Source: Zelonia costaricensis (taxonomy: Eukaryota > Euglenozoa > Kinetoplastea > Trypanosomatida > Trypanosomatidae). From it: a stretch of DNA of 48,021 nucleotides. The first letter of the stretch is position 1. Each line of letters opens with the position of its first letter. A program made the position numbers and the translations under genes. The stretch spans positions 1 to 48,021 of the forward strand of contig JASAOO010003367.1 of NCBI GenBank assembly GCA_030849075.1, read 5' to 3'. Positions 30,801 to 40,479 of this stretch are shown piece after piece. The notes beneath the pieces are model-generated. The model ran no database searches and was not told the DNA's origin. It saw only the letters and a list, made by a program, of their open reading frames with translations.

Positions 30801-30953
30801 GTGACGACGTTTCAGCAGCGCGCGCTCGAACGGCAGGCCGCTGCGACGGCGATGGAACGGCGCCTGCTGCGGTACTGTGCTGCCCTGCAACAGCAGCAGC
30901 AGCAGCAGCAACATCAGCCCTCACCAGGCAATCACGCAAGCGCTGCGGCGTAG
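27864..30953 (+). CDS. Large hypothetical protein, probably mitochondrial
   Basis: The protein is 1029 residues with no recognised family. The N-terminus is rich in Arg, His, Ser and Ala and has no acidic residue until about residue 39, a good mitochondrial targeting pattern. Residues about 50-210 are ordered and include a basic patch (KSRRRRHW) followed by an aromatic-rich helix. The rest, to about residue 1000, is almost entirely Ala/Leu/Arg-rich helices and resembles a helical-repeat scaffold such as PPR- or ARM-like proteins, although I cannot align a repeat unit. A CAG-encoded Gln run with one His occurs near the C-terminus (DNA about 30889-30914). In-frame sequence back to 27657 precedes the splice acceptor. 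A role in mitochondrial RNA or ribosome biology would be a reasonable guess for such a protein but is not shown. Confidence 0.82.
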   Translation: MRRHYGAHRALGVTALCTSQRCHSIGGRASPLGFSTPPDKHARVKQVNNGTMAQRIPGTTKLRYTNQRGRTFTFSIPVGQLTHPPVVRRGASVGGWHEIDTSFSDVGNLEDDMPTEVDERLAAAAVAGEAGLVEMDTTQLRELQQAFVQLCREYVLMDTSGMKTSMTYGELNTGPDYEHFDRKSRRRRHWLAIRHRYEDVKELLWPSDLLAQPDTSPASLERCGDGSGSSDAPTAEEAVPALSFSEMMEALTWLEAASTFAIRTHRPYDTVDAPNFASLDLAREVRVVATRARAVLSSARHASHGADAAATADRVISLGALCANHGVPVSVAFSPARHGAPAPASESIAAHAWLSAVPALSRVRDAVRVMAVLHRMAADGGDGTTTALLRFSDADGSVTQAPLLHAACRLVAPALFENAAALENVDESELCVLLRFATELEEQNSAFLRADLSALATSEAEQTHLAECRRGLRHFTRLVLSRCRRLLGREGDGASPVTLLSGDGENIPFVDLQAFADHNHPDVRVHEKVGRANAKGLRYARLQANASTTLAELLARLEAASDDFAVGAHGLRSDLLQRLTHKAALGKGRLALDDITRALPLLASEMAVTSESQVKERYDRLLTAASTTIGVALQQPQPPATILALLEGLAACHYVPSSYKALEMVLLRTLMAGALSLGEAGRGLTAMLQCVGPHRVSQSVQQAVAMRVVAAVEADAASGVASGDHCRSGNGRARGAAPPTDVIAVLRALRYSSYPAFASLVCLVERSAAALDVHTWPAALQVRYGVLLTAAAAATAASKSEADAAVGGAMESSARQLLLRGLSCASEPGCDGEDAFQECLTACAALELDATPPPLVEWAQTRPAATAVHSLCTPKLAVSTVEALESVGLAPSAWHTAYILYLTAALRQVQPVEGRAGHRAWPPLDDDAETAERCLYLRHAAPELRRVAAALLEAEVGRLDALLDRGGSATTEQGHTGAPVTTFQQRALERQAAATAMERRLLRYCAALQQQQQQQQHQPSPGNHASAAA

Positions 30954-31922
30954 TTGGCTGCGTGGCAGTTGCGCCCACGCTTGGACTGGGTGCAGGGACG
31001 GGAAAACCGGGAAAGCCCTGCCGTCCTCAAACAGGGTGACGAAGAACAGCCCCCCCCCGTGAGGGAAACAAAGAAGCCAAAATGGTTCTCTTTCTTGTCG
31101 GCGTAGTGTGACGCGGACGTTGGGCCGCAACCGTGTCGAATGCGGCGTTTACGTTTTCTTTTGTGTGTGTGCATTTCTCCATCGCGTCTGGACTCCTCGC
31201 GCTGCTCTCTTGGAGGTGTCCTTGTCATCACAGCTTATCTCGCACGGCGACCTCTGCGTCTAAGTGTGCAGTGTGTCGCCTGCATTGCTACACATCGCTG
31301 CGCCTTTTAAACCCTCAACCGCGGAATGTCTGGGAAGTGGCTCGGCGCGTCGCTGGGGCGTCCGCACGAGGTGTACTGCCATCACCGCAGGCACGCGTGC
31401 GTGCGTTCTCAACGGCCCGTCACCTGCCGTCGTGCCATACCTTGAGCGTTGCGGCCCGTTCAACAAGAAGAAGGCTGCTCCATCAAACCCTCCACGTGTG
31501 CCCCTCGAAAAAGGAAGCCTGCACGCATCTTTCCATCTGCGTCTCCATGTTCGACTCCCCACCCCCACCGTGCTCTGCATGCTGACTACACCGGCAGCTC
31601 CCCCTCTGTCTTCAGCCGGTGCGTCAGCCGCCGAAGCAACCACCCACCGCCGGCCCGTACTTGCCTATACACATTCGCCAGCCGGGTTTCGTCAGTCGCC
31701 ACGGGACCTCTACTTCTCCCGAGTGCTGCACGCCTTCGATTCTTCTACGTGTTGCGCCTCTCGCGCAAAGCGGGCAACTCTCCTCTAGACGTGGTTTTGC
31801 ATCTTTGGGAATCCCCCTGCAGGGCCCTCCCTCGCTCGCATTGACTTCTGCGCTTGCGTCTCCCCGCCCCACACGATCGCTCGCTTCGGCGCTTCGCCTT
31901 TCCCTTCTCGACGGCACCAGCC
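30954..31922 (+). other. Intergenic spacer
   Basis: This 0.97 kb stretch has no supportable gene. An open frame at 31264-31788 starts at GTG and has spacer-like composition. The last 30 bases before 31923 are C/T-rich and end in AG at 31919-31920. A more usual acceptor lies near 31822 (ctgcag). Confidence 0.55.
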
Positions 31923-33668
31923 ATGACCAGCGTCACCGGCTCCTTCTCGTCCTCGGTGCCGCGGCGCAGTGCAGGTGTCAGCAGCGGCGCCGACGATGGC
32001 AGCCAGACGCCGCCACCGCCGCCGCGTAGCCGCGCTGTCTCCACGCAGTCACCCATCGCCGCGGCGACGGAGGACATCACGGGTGGCGTCCTCTTCTACT
32101 CCGCCGCCAAGCGCCGCCTCGGCGACACCGATGCCGGCAAGCGCATCGCGCCACCATACGGCGTGGCGGCGCGCCGACTGCGCGAGCGCGAGCGGCCCGG
32201 GGCGAGCGGGTACGGCAAGATTGTGGAGTTTGAGCTCGACGTGCCAGCTGCCGTGCACTCCGCCATCGCGGCGATGCGCCAGCGCGGCCATGGCCGGCCG
32301 CCTAGTCGCCCCGTAGGCGCGCCGCGGAGAGCGTACTCACGCCTGCTTGCGCGGATGGAGGCGACGACCCCGCGCGAGCCCGAGGGCAGCGGCGTCGTCC
32401 TCAAGTCCGAGTACATCACGCAGCTCGAGGCGCGTCTGGGCACGTCCGGGCCCGCTGCCTCGCCGCATGCGCGGCGCTCTCACGACAGCTGGGCACCGCG
32501 CCACGGCGCCGCCTCGCGCAGGTCCATCTCTACGTCGGTGCTGCACCACGTGGACAACCGCAGCCACACCCGACAGCGCCCGCGGGGGAGCACGGATGCG
32601 ATGACGCCGCCGCTGCGCGTGGCGGAGCTTACAAAGGAGTGGGTGCAGCGGGAGGAGGAGGAGCGGGCGAGCACCAGCCCCGATTTCTTTCCGACAAGCC
32701 TGCGGCTGGCAGAGTCGCCGCGGGCGGCGCGCGCCACCTGCTCCCCCGAGCAGGCGACTGTGGGGCGGCTGCGGGCCGGCAAGTTCCGCCCGTACTCGGC
32801 GCCGCAGCCACCGCCCGCCAGTCGCACACCCGAAGAGGGAGGCGAGGCTGCGGCCGGGTCCGCCCAGCCGCCGTGGCGCCGCCGCCTTCTCACGGAGCCG
32901 ATCCAGAGCTACCGCGTGCTGCACGACGCGACGACGGTGCCGACCCCAACAACCCCGTCGGCGCGGATCCCGCTGCTCGGGTCTGGCCAGATGCGGCGGC
33001 GTAACGTGGAGGAGCTACGCCACAGCTTCGAGTACGAGCGCTTCCGCATGCACGGCGAGCTGGAGGACCGGCTAGAGTGGCGCCAGCGATGCCGCGCTGC
33101 GGTGCTGCGCCGCGCCAGCGCCACGGGGTCGGAGGGCGACTTGGCGCTGTCGCTGTCGCCCTCCGAGTCCGCCGAAGGCGCGGTGGTCTCGCAGCTCCTC
33201 GACGGCGTCTTTGGCGGCGGCAGTGAGAAGGCGCGGGAGCACCTGCGACGCACGAACCCGATCGGGCCGTCCGCCACATCCTTCCGCAGTGCCTGGGCGC
33301 AGGAGGCGGCGCGGCAGGCGGTGCGGCAGGAGAAGGCGCGACTGGTCGCGCTCCTCCACTCGTTCGTCGTGACGTGCAGTGCGGCGGCGCTGACGCTGGC
33401 GGCCACGGAGGAGCTGCGCACGGAGACGATCCGCCGGGTGTGGCACCCGAAGAGCGGCCACGGCACGCGCCATTCGGTTTTCTTCCTGCGGGACGACTTT
33501 CTGGCGTTTCTGCAGGAGCATTACCAGCTCTCGTTTAGCGTGCTGCTCGACGCCAGCGAGGCGCTGCGGCCGACGGACATCATCGACACGCTGCCGTCGC
33601 AGGCCGAGGCGTCGTTTGCCGCGTACGCGTACGACATCCTGCCCGCGCACACGACCTCGGATGCGTAA
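31923..33668 (+). CDS. Hypothetical protein, 581 residues
   Basis: The protein is 581 residues and I recognise no family. The N-terminal 40 residues are Ser/Pro-rich. Residues about 45-150 are basic and mixed, and the middle (150-380) is mostly Arg/Ser/Pro/Ala low complexity with an RPYSAP-type motif. Residues about 360-410 form a charged helix with coiled-coil potential (EYERFRMHGELEDRLEWRQR). The C-terminal 120 residues look globular, with hydrophobic helices and a conserved-looking segment around SVFFLRDDFLAFLQEHYQ. The ATG at 31923 follows AG by only two bases, so either an upstream acceptor is used or the 5' UTR is extremely short. In-frame sequence before it begins at a non-ATG codon. 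The gene sits directly upstream of PABP1. Confidence 0.8.
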   Translation: MTSVTGSFSSSVPRRSAGVSSGADDGSQTPPPPPRSRAVSTQSPIAAATEDITGGVLFYSAAKRRLGDTDAGKRIAPPYGVAARRLRERERPGASGYGKIVEFELDVPAAVHSAIAAMRQRGHGRPPSRPVGAPRRAYSRLLARMEATTPREPEGSGVVLKSEYITQLEARLGTSGPAASPHARRSHDSWAPRHGAASRRSISTSVLHHVDNRSHTRQRPRGSTDAMTPPLRVAELTKEWVQREEEERASTSPDFFPTSLRLAESPRAARATCSPEQATVGRLRAGKFRPYSAPQPPPASRTPEEGGEAAAGSAQPPWRRRLLTEPIQSYRVLHDATTVPTPTTPSARIPLLGSGQMRRRNVEELRHSFEYERFRMHGELEDRLEWRQRCRAAVLRRASATGSEGDLALSLSPSESAEGAVVSQLLDGVFGGGSEKAREHLRRTNPIGPSATSFRSAWAQEAARQAVRQEKARLVALLHSFVVTCSAAALTLAATEELRTETIRRVWHPKSGHGTRHSVFFLRDDFLAFLQEHYQLSFSVLLDASEALRPTDIIDTLPSQAEASFAAYAYDILPAHTTSDA

Positions 33669-35065
33669 GGGACTGTCTGCCTGCTGGCCGTCTCTACGCC
33701 GCAATGAGGCATCGCCCTCTGCGGGTGGAGGGGTCGAGCACGTCGAGCGAGCCTTGAGATGGACATCTGCGCAGTGTCCGCTTACGCTCGCATCTTATCG
33801 AGTTGCAAGTAGATGGGACGGGGGAGGGGGTGGGAGAAAGAGGAGTAAAGGCTCTGCGCTCATGTCAGCCTTCTCTTGACGCCTGGCACACCTCCCGCGT
33901 CGTGCGCACCGGGTGCGTCTCCTTCATGCGGACCCTGTCCACCCCCATCCCGCCCCTTACGCCGCCTCGCCCCGCCGCGTCGTCTGCCGCGGAGGGCGCC
34001 AGCGCCTTTGACAATTCCTTTCCCGCTTGCCGCTGCCACTTCGTGCCGTTTCGCTGTCGTGTGTGTGCCCTCCCCCTCCCCCCTCACCCCTCACCTCCTC
34101 CGCAGCGCCGTCAAGCGTGCTGGATGTCACCTGTTATGCTCTCCTTCTGCTTTCCTGTTGGAGTTGTTCTCGAGCGCACACGATCGTGCCGGCGCGGCAG
34201 CGGACTCGCAAGTTGCGCCGAATGCGTGCTGTGCTGTCGCTCGCCCTCTCGTCGCGCTCGCCGTTGGCGCTGTGCCTGCTTCGTGACTTTGATCTGCTGC
34301 TCACTTTCTCATCGCTCGCGCTGTCGTTTTTTTGGTGCACATGCGATGAGCGGCCGCCACGTTGTCCGGCGAATGAGATATTGAAGTGTGGCGTTGAAAA
34401 TGGGTCAGCACGTGTACCATTGAGTCTTTGTTTTTTGCTTCCCCCATTTTCCTTTTTCTCGAAGCTGCCACTATTCATCGCGACAACCGCCTTCACTAGA
34501 CGTTCACTCAAATACCAACAAGGAACTCCCAATTAGAAAAGAAAAGCGATGGAGGGCTCGTCAGCGACGCAAGTGGGGGCGAGAACGCCGTGCTTGTTTC
34601 GACGAAGGAAAACGACTTTCGGAGTGTTTCCTCGCATCGGATGTGTCCTCGGTGCAAGGCATCCACTTGCGGTGGGCATTGCTTCCCTCACCAAGTCAAG
34701 GCGGCGCTGCTACTACGCCCCCCCACCCTCTCCCCGCATGCACTCCTCGTCATGGCGGTCTCTCCCCTCCCCCCCTTTCCGCTTCCCCTCTGCCCACGGC
34801 GCACCTTGACACACACGCACACACACACACACGAACCCCGCCGCTTCCCCCGACTCTTCAACCACCACCGCCACCACCTCACCACGCAGCACGACACGCC
34901 TCCCCCCGCGTCGTACGCTCATTTCCGTCATTTCTGATTTCCCTCCCTCTCTCACCCGTTTCACCCACCACCTCTTTTTCTCATTCCCCCTTGTGGCTGT
35001 TCTCTGTTGGACGAACCACTTAAGACAGCCGCTCTTGTCTTTCCACTTTCTGTGCTTTCCTTTCC

Positions 35066-35155
35066 AAAAAAAAAAACCCACGAAAAACTGAAAAAAAAGA
35101 AAAACCGGCTTCGATTTAAAAAAGAAGAAGAAGAAGAGATAACAACAGAAGAAGC
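35066..35155 (+). promoter_or_regulatory. A-rich element upstream of PABP1
   Basis: It includes an 11-base A-run (35066-35076), GAAAAACTG, an 8-base A-run (35091-35098), AAAAACC, a 6-A run and a GAA/GAAG purine repeat. If transcribed into the mature message it would be a poly(A)-like sequence in the 5' UTR of a poly(A)-binding protein. Whether it is retained depends on which acceptor is used: one near 34887 or 35023 would keep it, while 35399-35400 would remove it. Confidence 0.4.
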
Positions 35156-35329
35156 TCTGTTCACAAGAGTTTTCTTTTCTCGTTTTCACTCTTTGCCTTC
35201 AAAGCGAGCCACCCCCCCTCCTACTTAGTTGAGCGTGTGCCGTTGTACCTTTTCTTTGCGTACCCGTGTCTCTGTGACTCACTTTGTGTGTGCGTGCGCT
35301 CCATTTGAACCCTTCCGTCCCCACCACCC

Positions 35330-35400
35330 CAGGGTCACAGACACCTTTTTTTCCTCCTTTCTCGCCTGACTTTGCTGCTGTCTTTCCCTTCACCCCTCAG
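35330..35400 (+). promoter_or_regulatory. Candidate proximal trans-splice acceptor of PABP1
   Basis: A C/T-rich tract (35343-35398) ends in the textbook acceptor cccttcacccctcag at 35399-35400. Use of this site gives a 51-base 5' UTR without ATG. Confidence 0.5.
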
Positions 35401-35451
35401 CCCCCTAACCTACAGACTAACCAAAGCAAGTAAAGCAGGTACTGCTCAATC

Positions 35452-37170
35452 ATGGCTGCTACTGTCCAGGAGACCGCGGCACCGGAGATGACGCAGGCGC
35501 CGGTGAGCAAGCCGATGCACATCGCCTCCGTCTACGTCGGCGACCTCGACGCCACGATCAACGAGCCGCAGCTGGTGGAGCTCTTCAAGCCGTTCGGCAC
35601 GATCCTGAACGTGCGCGTGTGCCGCGACATCATCACCCAGCGCTCGCTCGGCTACGGCTACGTCAACTTCGACAACCACGACGACGCGGCCAAGGCGATC
35701 GAGTCGATGAACTTCAAGCGCGTCGGCGACAAGTGCGTGCGCCTCATGTGGCAGCAGCGCGACCCTGCCCTGCGTTACAGCGGCAACGGCAACGTCTTCG
35801 TCAAGAACCTCGAGAAGGACGTGGACAGCAAGAGCCTGCACGACATCTTCACCAAGTTCGGCGCCATCCTCTCCTGCAAGGTAATGGAGGACGAGGAGGG
35901 CAAGAGCCGCGGCTACGGCTTCGTGCACTTCAAGGACGAGTCGTCGGCCAGCGACGCGATTGTGAAGATGAACGGCGCGGCCGACCACGCCTCGGATGAC
36001 AAGAAGGCGCTCTACGTCGCCAACTTCATCCGCCGCAACGCCCGCCTCGCCGCACTCGTGGCCAACTTCACGAACGTGTACATCAAGCAGGTGCTGCCGA
36101 GCGTCAACAAGGACCTCATCGAGAAGTTCTTCGCCAAGTTCGGCGGCATCACGTCCGCGGCGGCGTGCAAGGACAAGAGCGGCCGCGTCTTTGCCTTCTG
36201 CAACTTCGAGAACCACGACGACGCCGTCAAGGCCATCGAGGCGATGCACGACCACCACATTGACGGCATCACCGCGCCGGGCGAGAAGCTGTACGTGCAG
36301 CGCGCCCAGCCGCGCAAGGAGCGCCTCATTGCGCTGCGCCAGAAGTACATGCAGCACCAGTCCCTCGGCAACAACCTGTACGTGCGCAACTTCGACCCCG
36401 AGTTCACCGACGCCGACCTGCTGGAGCTCTTCAAGGAGTACGGCAACGTGAAGAGCTGCCGCGTCATGATGAGCGAGAACGGCGCCAGCCGCGGCTTCGG
36501 CTTCGTGAGCTTCACGGACGCCGACGAGGCCAACGCCGCGCTGCGCGAGATGAACGGTCGCATGCTCAACGGCAAGCCGCTCATCGTCAACATCGCCCAG
36601 CGCCGCGACCAGCGCTACACCATGCTCCGCATGCAGTTCCAGCAGCGTCTGCAGATGATGATGCGGCAGATGCACCAGCAGATGCCCTTCGTCGCCGGCC
36701 AGGGCCGCCCGATGCGGGGCCGCGGGGGCCGCCAGCAGCAGGGCGGTCGCGCGCAGGGGCACCCGATGCCGATGCCGATGCCGTCGCCGCAGCAGCCGCA
36801 GATGCCCACGCCGGGGGCTGCCGCCGCCAACACGCCGACCCCGTCGCGCGGCTTCGGCACGCCTTCCGCTGCCGGCTTTGTGCAGGAGACACCGAAGAAC
36901 TCGCCCGGCCAGGCGCCCGAGACGCCGCCGCTGCCGCCGATCACGCCGCAGGAGCTCGACAGCATGTCGCCGCAGGAGCAGCGCGCCGCCCTCGGCGACC
37001 GGCTCTTCCTCAAGGTGTACGACATCGCGCCGGAGCTGGCGCCGAAGATCACCGGCATGTTCCTCGAGATGGAGCCGAAGGACGCGTACGAGTTGCTCAA
37101 CAACCAGAAGCGGCTCGAGGAGCGCGTGACGGAGGCGCTCTGCGTGCTCAAGGCGCACCAGACGGCTTGA
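35452..37170 (+). CDS. PABP1: Poly(A)-binding protein 1
   Basis: This cytoplasmic protein binds the mRNA poly(A) tail and promotes translation and stability. The protein is 572 residues with complete canonical architecture. RRM1 is at about 26-102 (RNP2 SVYVGDL, RNP1 LGYGYVNF), RRM2 at about 113-183 (RNP1 RGYGFVHF), RRM3 at about 205-288, and RRM4 at about 306-384 (RNP1 RGFGFVSF). A Gln/Met/Arg/Gly/Pro-rich linker with RGRGGR near 420 follows. An MLLE/PABC domain covers about 495-570, with the peptide-binding motif as KITGMFLE (532-539) where animal proteins usually have KITGMLLE. Leishmania has three PABPs, and the position downstream of IPCS and a MOK-type kinase supports PABP1. The start is the first ATG in about 700 bases. 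Codon use is extremely G/C-ending, consistent with high expression. Confidence 0.95.
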   Translation: MAATVQETAAPEMTQAPVSKPMHIASVYVGDLDATINEPQLVELFKPFGTILNVRVCRDIITQRSLGYGYVNFDNHDDAAKAIESMNFKRVGDKCVRLMWQQRDPALRYSGNGNVFVKNLEKDVDSKSLHDIFTKFGAILSCKVMEDEEGKSRGYGFVHFKDESSASDAIVKMNGAADHASDDKKALYVANFIRRNARLAALVANFTNVYIKQVLPSVNKDLIEKFFAKFGGITSAAACKDKSGRVFAFCNFENHDDAVKAIEAMHDHHIDGITAPGEKLYVQRAQPRKERLIALRQKYMQHQSLGNNLYVRNFDPEFTDADLLELFKEYGNVKSCRVMMSENGASRGFGFVSFTDADEANAALREMNGRMLNGKPLIVNIAQRRDQRYTMLRMQFQQRLQMMMRQMHQQMPFVAGQGRPMRGRGGRQQQGGRAQGHPMPMPMPSPQQPQMPTPGAAAANTPTPSRGFGTPSAAGFVQETPKNSPGQAPETPPLPPITPQELDSMSPQEQRAALGDRLFLKVYDIAPELAPKITGMFLEMEPKDAYELLNNQKRLEERVTEALCVLKAHQTA

Positions 37171-40100
37171 GAAGACCGCGATGTTGTCTGACGCACCGGC
37201 CGCCGCTTTCCTCAACCCCTGCCCCCACACCTCTCCCCCGCCGGTCTCCAAACGGACTCATTTCTTCGTTTCCTCTGTGTCGCGGACATCTTCGTTCGTG
37301 TGTTTTGTTTTGCTCTTGCCCTCGGCCAGCGCAACGACGTGTGCGTGCGTGAAATGTGTGAAGGTGTGCGCGTGCGCCTCAAAGGGAGCGTCGGCAACGT
37401 GCCGCTTAAGCAGCCCCAACTCCGTCCCTGTCGCTCTGCCGTGCGGGAGTCCGGACCTCTCACGAGTTTGCGCCGTGGCGATTCAAGCCGTGAGAGCGCC
37501 GACGCGCAGGGGTCAGATCGGTTGCGCTGCCGCTGCAGCACCGCCGCAACGCACGGCGCAATCGTTCACCGCTCTTCTCCTTCTCGAGTAGCCGTGCGTA
37601 TCACGGGCTTGCGCGTGTGCTTGCGTGCGTGTGTGTGTGTGAGCTGGATGGCTGTACGACGCTCACACATGCTTCGCTCTTTTTTTTTTTTACTATTGGT
37701 GTACTAAGGCTGCGACGACGGAAAGGGCGGGGGAGGGGTGGAGGAGTGCGCTGACGTTTCAGAGGTCGACTGTGTCGCGCGTCTTTCGCGACTTCGCTTT
37801 GGCTCTCCATCCCGTTACCCCCGCATTTTCATTTCCCACCGCCGCGCCGCTGTTGCGAGAGAGTGGGGGGAAAAGGAGTAGGTCAAGGTACTCGCTCAGG
37901 TGCCGCGTAACAGAGAAGGAAAAAAAGAGCACCCGGCGTGGACGGAGGGTCATGTCTTCCTTCACAACGCAAAAAAAAAAAAAAGACAAGACACAGGGCG
38001 TGCGACACCCGACGCCGTGTCGCGGCGCGTCGCGGAAGTGTTGGTCGACGCGGCGCAAAGCGACTCAACGCAAAGCAACCGAGGAAGCGAAACGCAAGAC
38101 GCGTGAAGGAAAAAAAAAAAGCAACGCGGAATCAGAAAAGATGTGTTGAGAGTTGGCGCTCTTCGCGCCCACCGGGTTTGTGGTCTCCCTCCGCTCACAA
38201 CTCTCGTGCAGCGGTGCAGCCTTCTCCGCCGTCTCGGCCTCGAAGCGTCCTTCATTCTCCTCACGCATAGCAACGCACACTGTCTCGGCGTCGACCTCCC
38301 GTTGCCCCTCTTTGCTTTTGCGTCGCTGCGTGCGGCGGCACCTCGACCCTCCCGGACCCCCATTTCTCTTCTTCTCTTTTTGTTTAGGTCCTCTGGTACT
38401 TTTCATTCTAAGCCGAATTAACACGCATTTGTGAACAATGAAACCCCCCAAACAAACACACAAAAAAAAGAGAAAGAACGGAACTCAACGTCCAGACACC
38501 TGTGAGCTCGACGGCCGCGTTTTCCACGGCAGAGGGTGGCACCTGTGGAGAGCACATATCTGGAAGCGAGGCACGCCTCTGCGCGTAGCGCGCGACGTGT
38601 GCACCGTCTCCGCGCATCGCCGCCCAGCGAAATGCACATCTGTGTCGCTTGAGGCTGAAAGCGGGCGGAGGCGAGAGACGGCGCCGCCGTGCTGGTGCCT
38701 CTCCTGCCGTACTCCGGTCGAAGTCGAATGCGTGCCACAACAGAGAGGGTGCTTCCGATGCCGCCGTGAGGAAAGTACAAGTGGGGTGCTTTGCCTGTGG
38801 CGGTGTTGAAGAACAACAACAAAAAAAGAGTGCTTCTCTCTCCTGAGCGACGCGAGGGTGCTCGTGGCTCATGGAATCCCCTCTCCCGAGGCCACTGTCA
38901 CCCCCTCCTTCGTCCTCACCTCCTCTTCTCTGCGTTTCTCGTGCCTGGTGCGTCATGGGCGCCGTTTATCCCGCCCCATCCGCCTCCCCCACCCCCGCCT
39001 CGCACACGTGGTGCTCCATGCCATGCTTGTGTTTCCGTACCCGCCGGCAAGCTCGAGGGCAGCAACGCAGACGTGTTCTACAACAGCAAAGAAGCGCCGG
39101 CAGCGTTTTGCGTGAAGCAAGAAGCTGGTGTGCGTTGATCGACGCACCTTCGCTACAGCCGATCCCTCGTACCCCCCTCCGACCGCGCTGAATTCGACGC
39201 CTCCTCCTGCCTCTCTGCTCTGCTTCGACGCTTGACGATTTCCACGTCGTCCTCGTCTGGTCGACTTCGCGGTGTTACCGTCCGTCTCATACGGTTTATT
39301 GCTTGAACGATCTCCATACAAGCCTCGGCATAACCCCCAGAGCTGCGATACACGCGTCAGCATCTCGGCCCCGCCTCGCCTTCCCACCTTGCACCGCCGA
39401 AGTTGGCCCTCTATGCGCGCGGCCAACGCTGGGTTGTTGATCGCGGTTCTTCTATACAGAGAGGCACAAGCGCCGTGGAAACGTGGAAAGGGACGAAAGA
39501 ACAGAAGACACGCTGGCAGCTCTACATTTGGACTCGCGGTCCGCCCTTCCTTTCTTTGCTGGCAGCTTGGCTACGTTCTCTTTTGGTCCGTCTCTCTGCA
39601 CACGCTTCGCACTCCTCGCACTCCTCCCTGCCCTCGTTGCTGTGCTGCTGATCTGGTGTCACGTCGGGCCCAATCCCACGTGCTTTGCCCCCCGCCCCGC
39701 CCCCTGAACACATCGAGAGACAACAAGAAGCACAACGAAGGGAAAGGACGGCGCGGCGTTCCTACCCCGGCGGTGCAAACAACGGCCGACGCGTGACTTT
39801 GAACTTACATAGATCACAACAAACAAAGAGAAAAGAACGCCTTCTTCTTCTCCCTCTCCCTCAAAACGCGTATCGGACGCTTCTCGTCTTTCCTCTCTTG
39901 TGTTCTTGCCCGTCTTGCGGCGTTTTCTACGTTCGGACAATCCGCTGTCCCTTTTCATAGTCTTGCCTCGCTGCGCGGCGTGCACGCGCACCTGTCACAG
40001 AGGCTCCGCCTCTCGTCCCCCCCACCCCACCCCACCCCGCCCCGCCACGATCTTCTCGCTTCTCGTTTTCGTTTTCTTTTTTTGCTCTGTGGTGCAGCCG

Positions 40101-40416
40101 CCTGAGGAACGCTGTGGGCCGCCACGCCTGCCGCGTGAACGTTTCTCTGTGACACCACCGGTAGACTCGTTTCTCGGCGCCATTGCCTTCTGTTTTCACC
40201 CTTCTTTGCGCACGCTTGTGACGACGTGTTGTGCGCACCAGACTGCGTGTCTCCGCATCCTTTCACCTGGGCGTCTAGGTACGGCGCGGTGTTGGTGTGA
40301 GAAGGGAGGATCACTTTGCCACATCTTTGTTTTCGCATAGAAACACCTCTGTTGTCGTCCTCTGCCGAACCTCGGGAAGCGCTTTGACGCACCCCGCTCC
40401 TTGCGTGCGCGTCGGC

Positions 40417-40440
40417 GTGTGTGTGTGTGTGTGTGTGTGT
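40417..40440 (+). repeat. GT dinucleotide microsatellite
   Basis: An uninterrupted 24-base GT run lies about 115 bases upstream of the next start codon and just before its splice-acceptor tract. Confidence 0.9.
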
Positions 40441-40453
40441 CTGTGTGTTTGCG

Positions 40454-40479
40454 GCCCCTTCTCTGTGCTGTTGTCGCAG
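40454..40479 (+). promoter_or_regulatory. Candidate trans-splice acceptor
   Basis: The tract ccccttctctgtgctgttgtc ends in CAG at 40477-40479. The 74 bases to the start at 40554 contain no ATG. Confidence 0.45.

Larger units (their letters stand above)
33669..35451 (+). other. Intergenic spacer with A-rich tracts upstream of PABP1
   Basis: This 1.78 kb stretch has no supportable gene. It contains an AC-rich microsatellite at about 34810-34832, C/T-rich tracts at 34755-34800 and 34935-34990, and a marked A/purine-rich segment at 35066-35155. No ATG occurs between 34754 and the PABP1 start at 35452, so a 5' UTR of several hundred bases is possible. Confidence 0.6.

Noticed and set aside
39272..39796. 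174-codon frame before the Pro-rich hypothetical gene
   Set aside because: It starts at GTG, has no acceptor-adjacent ATG and no resemblance to any family.
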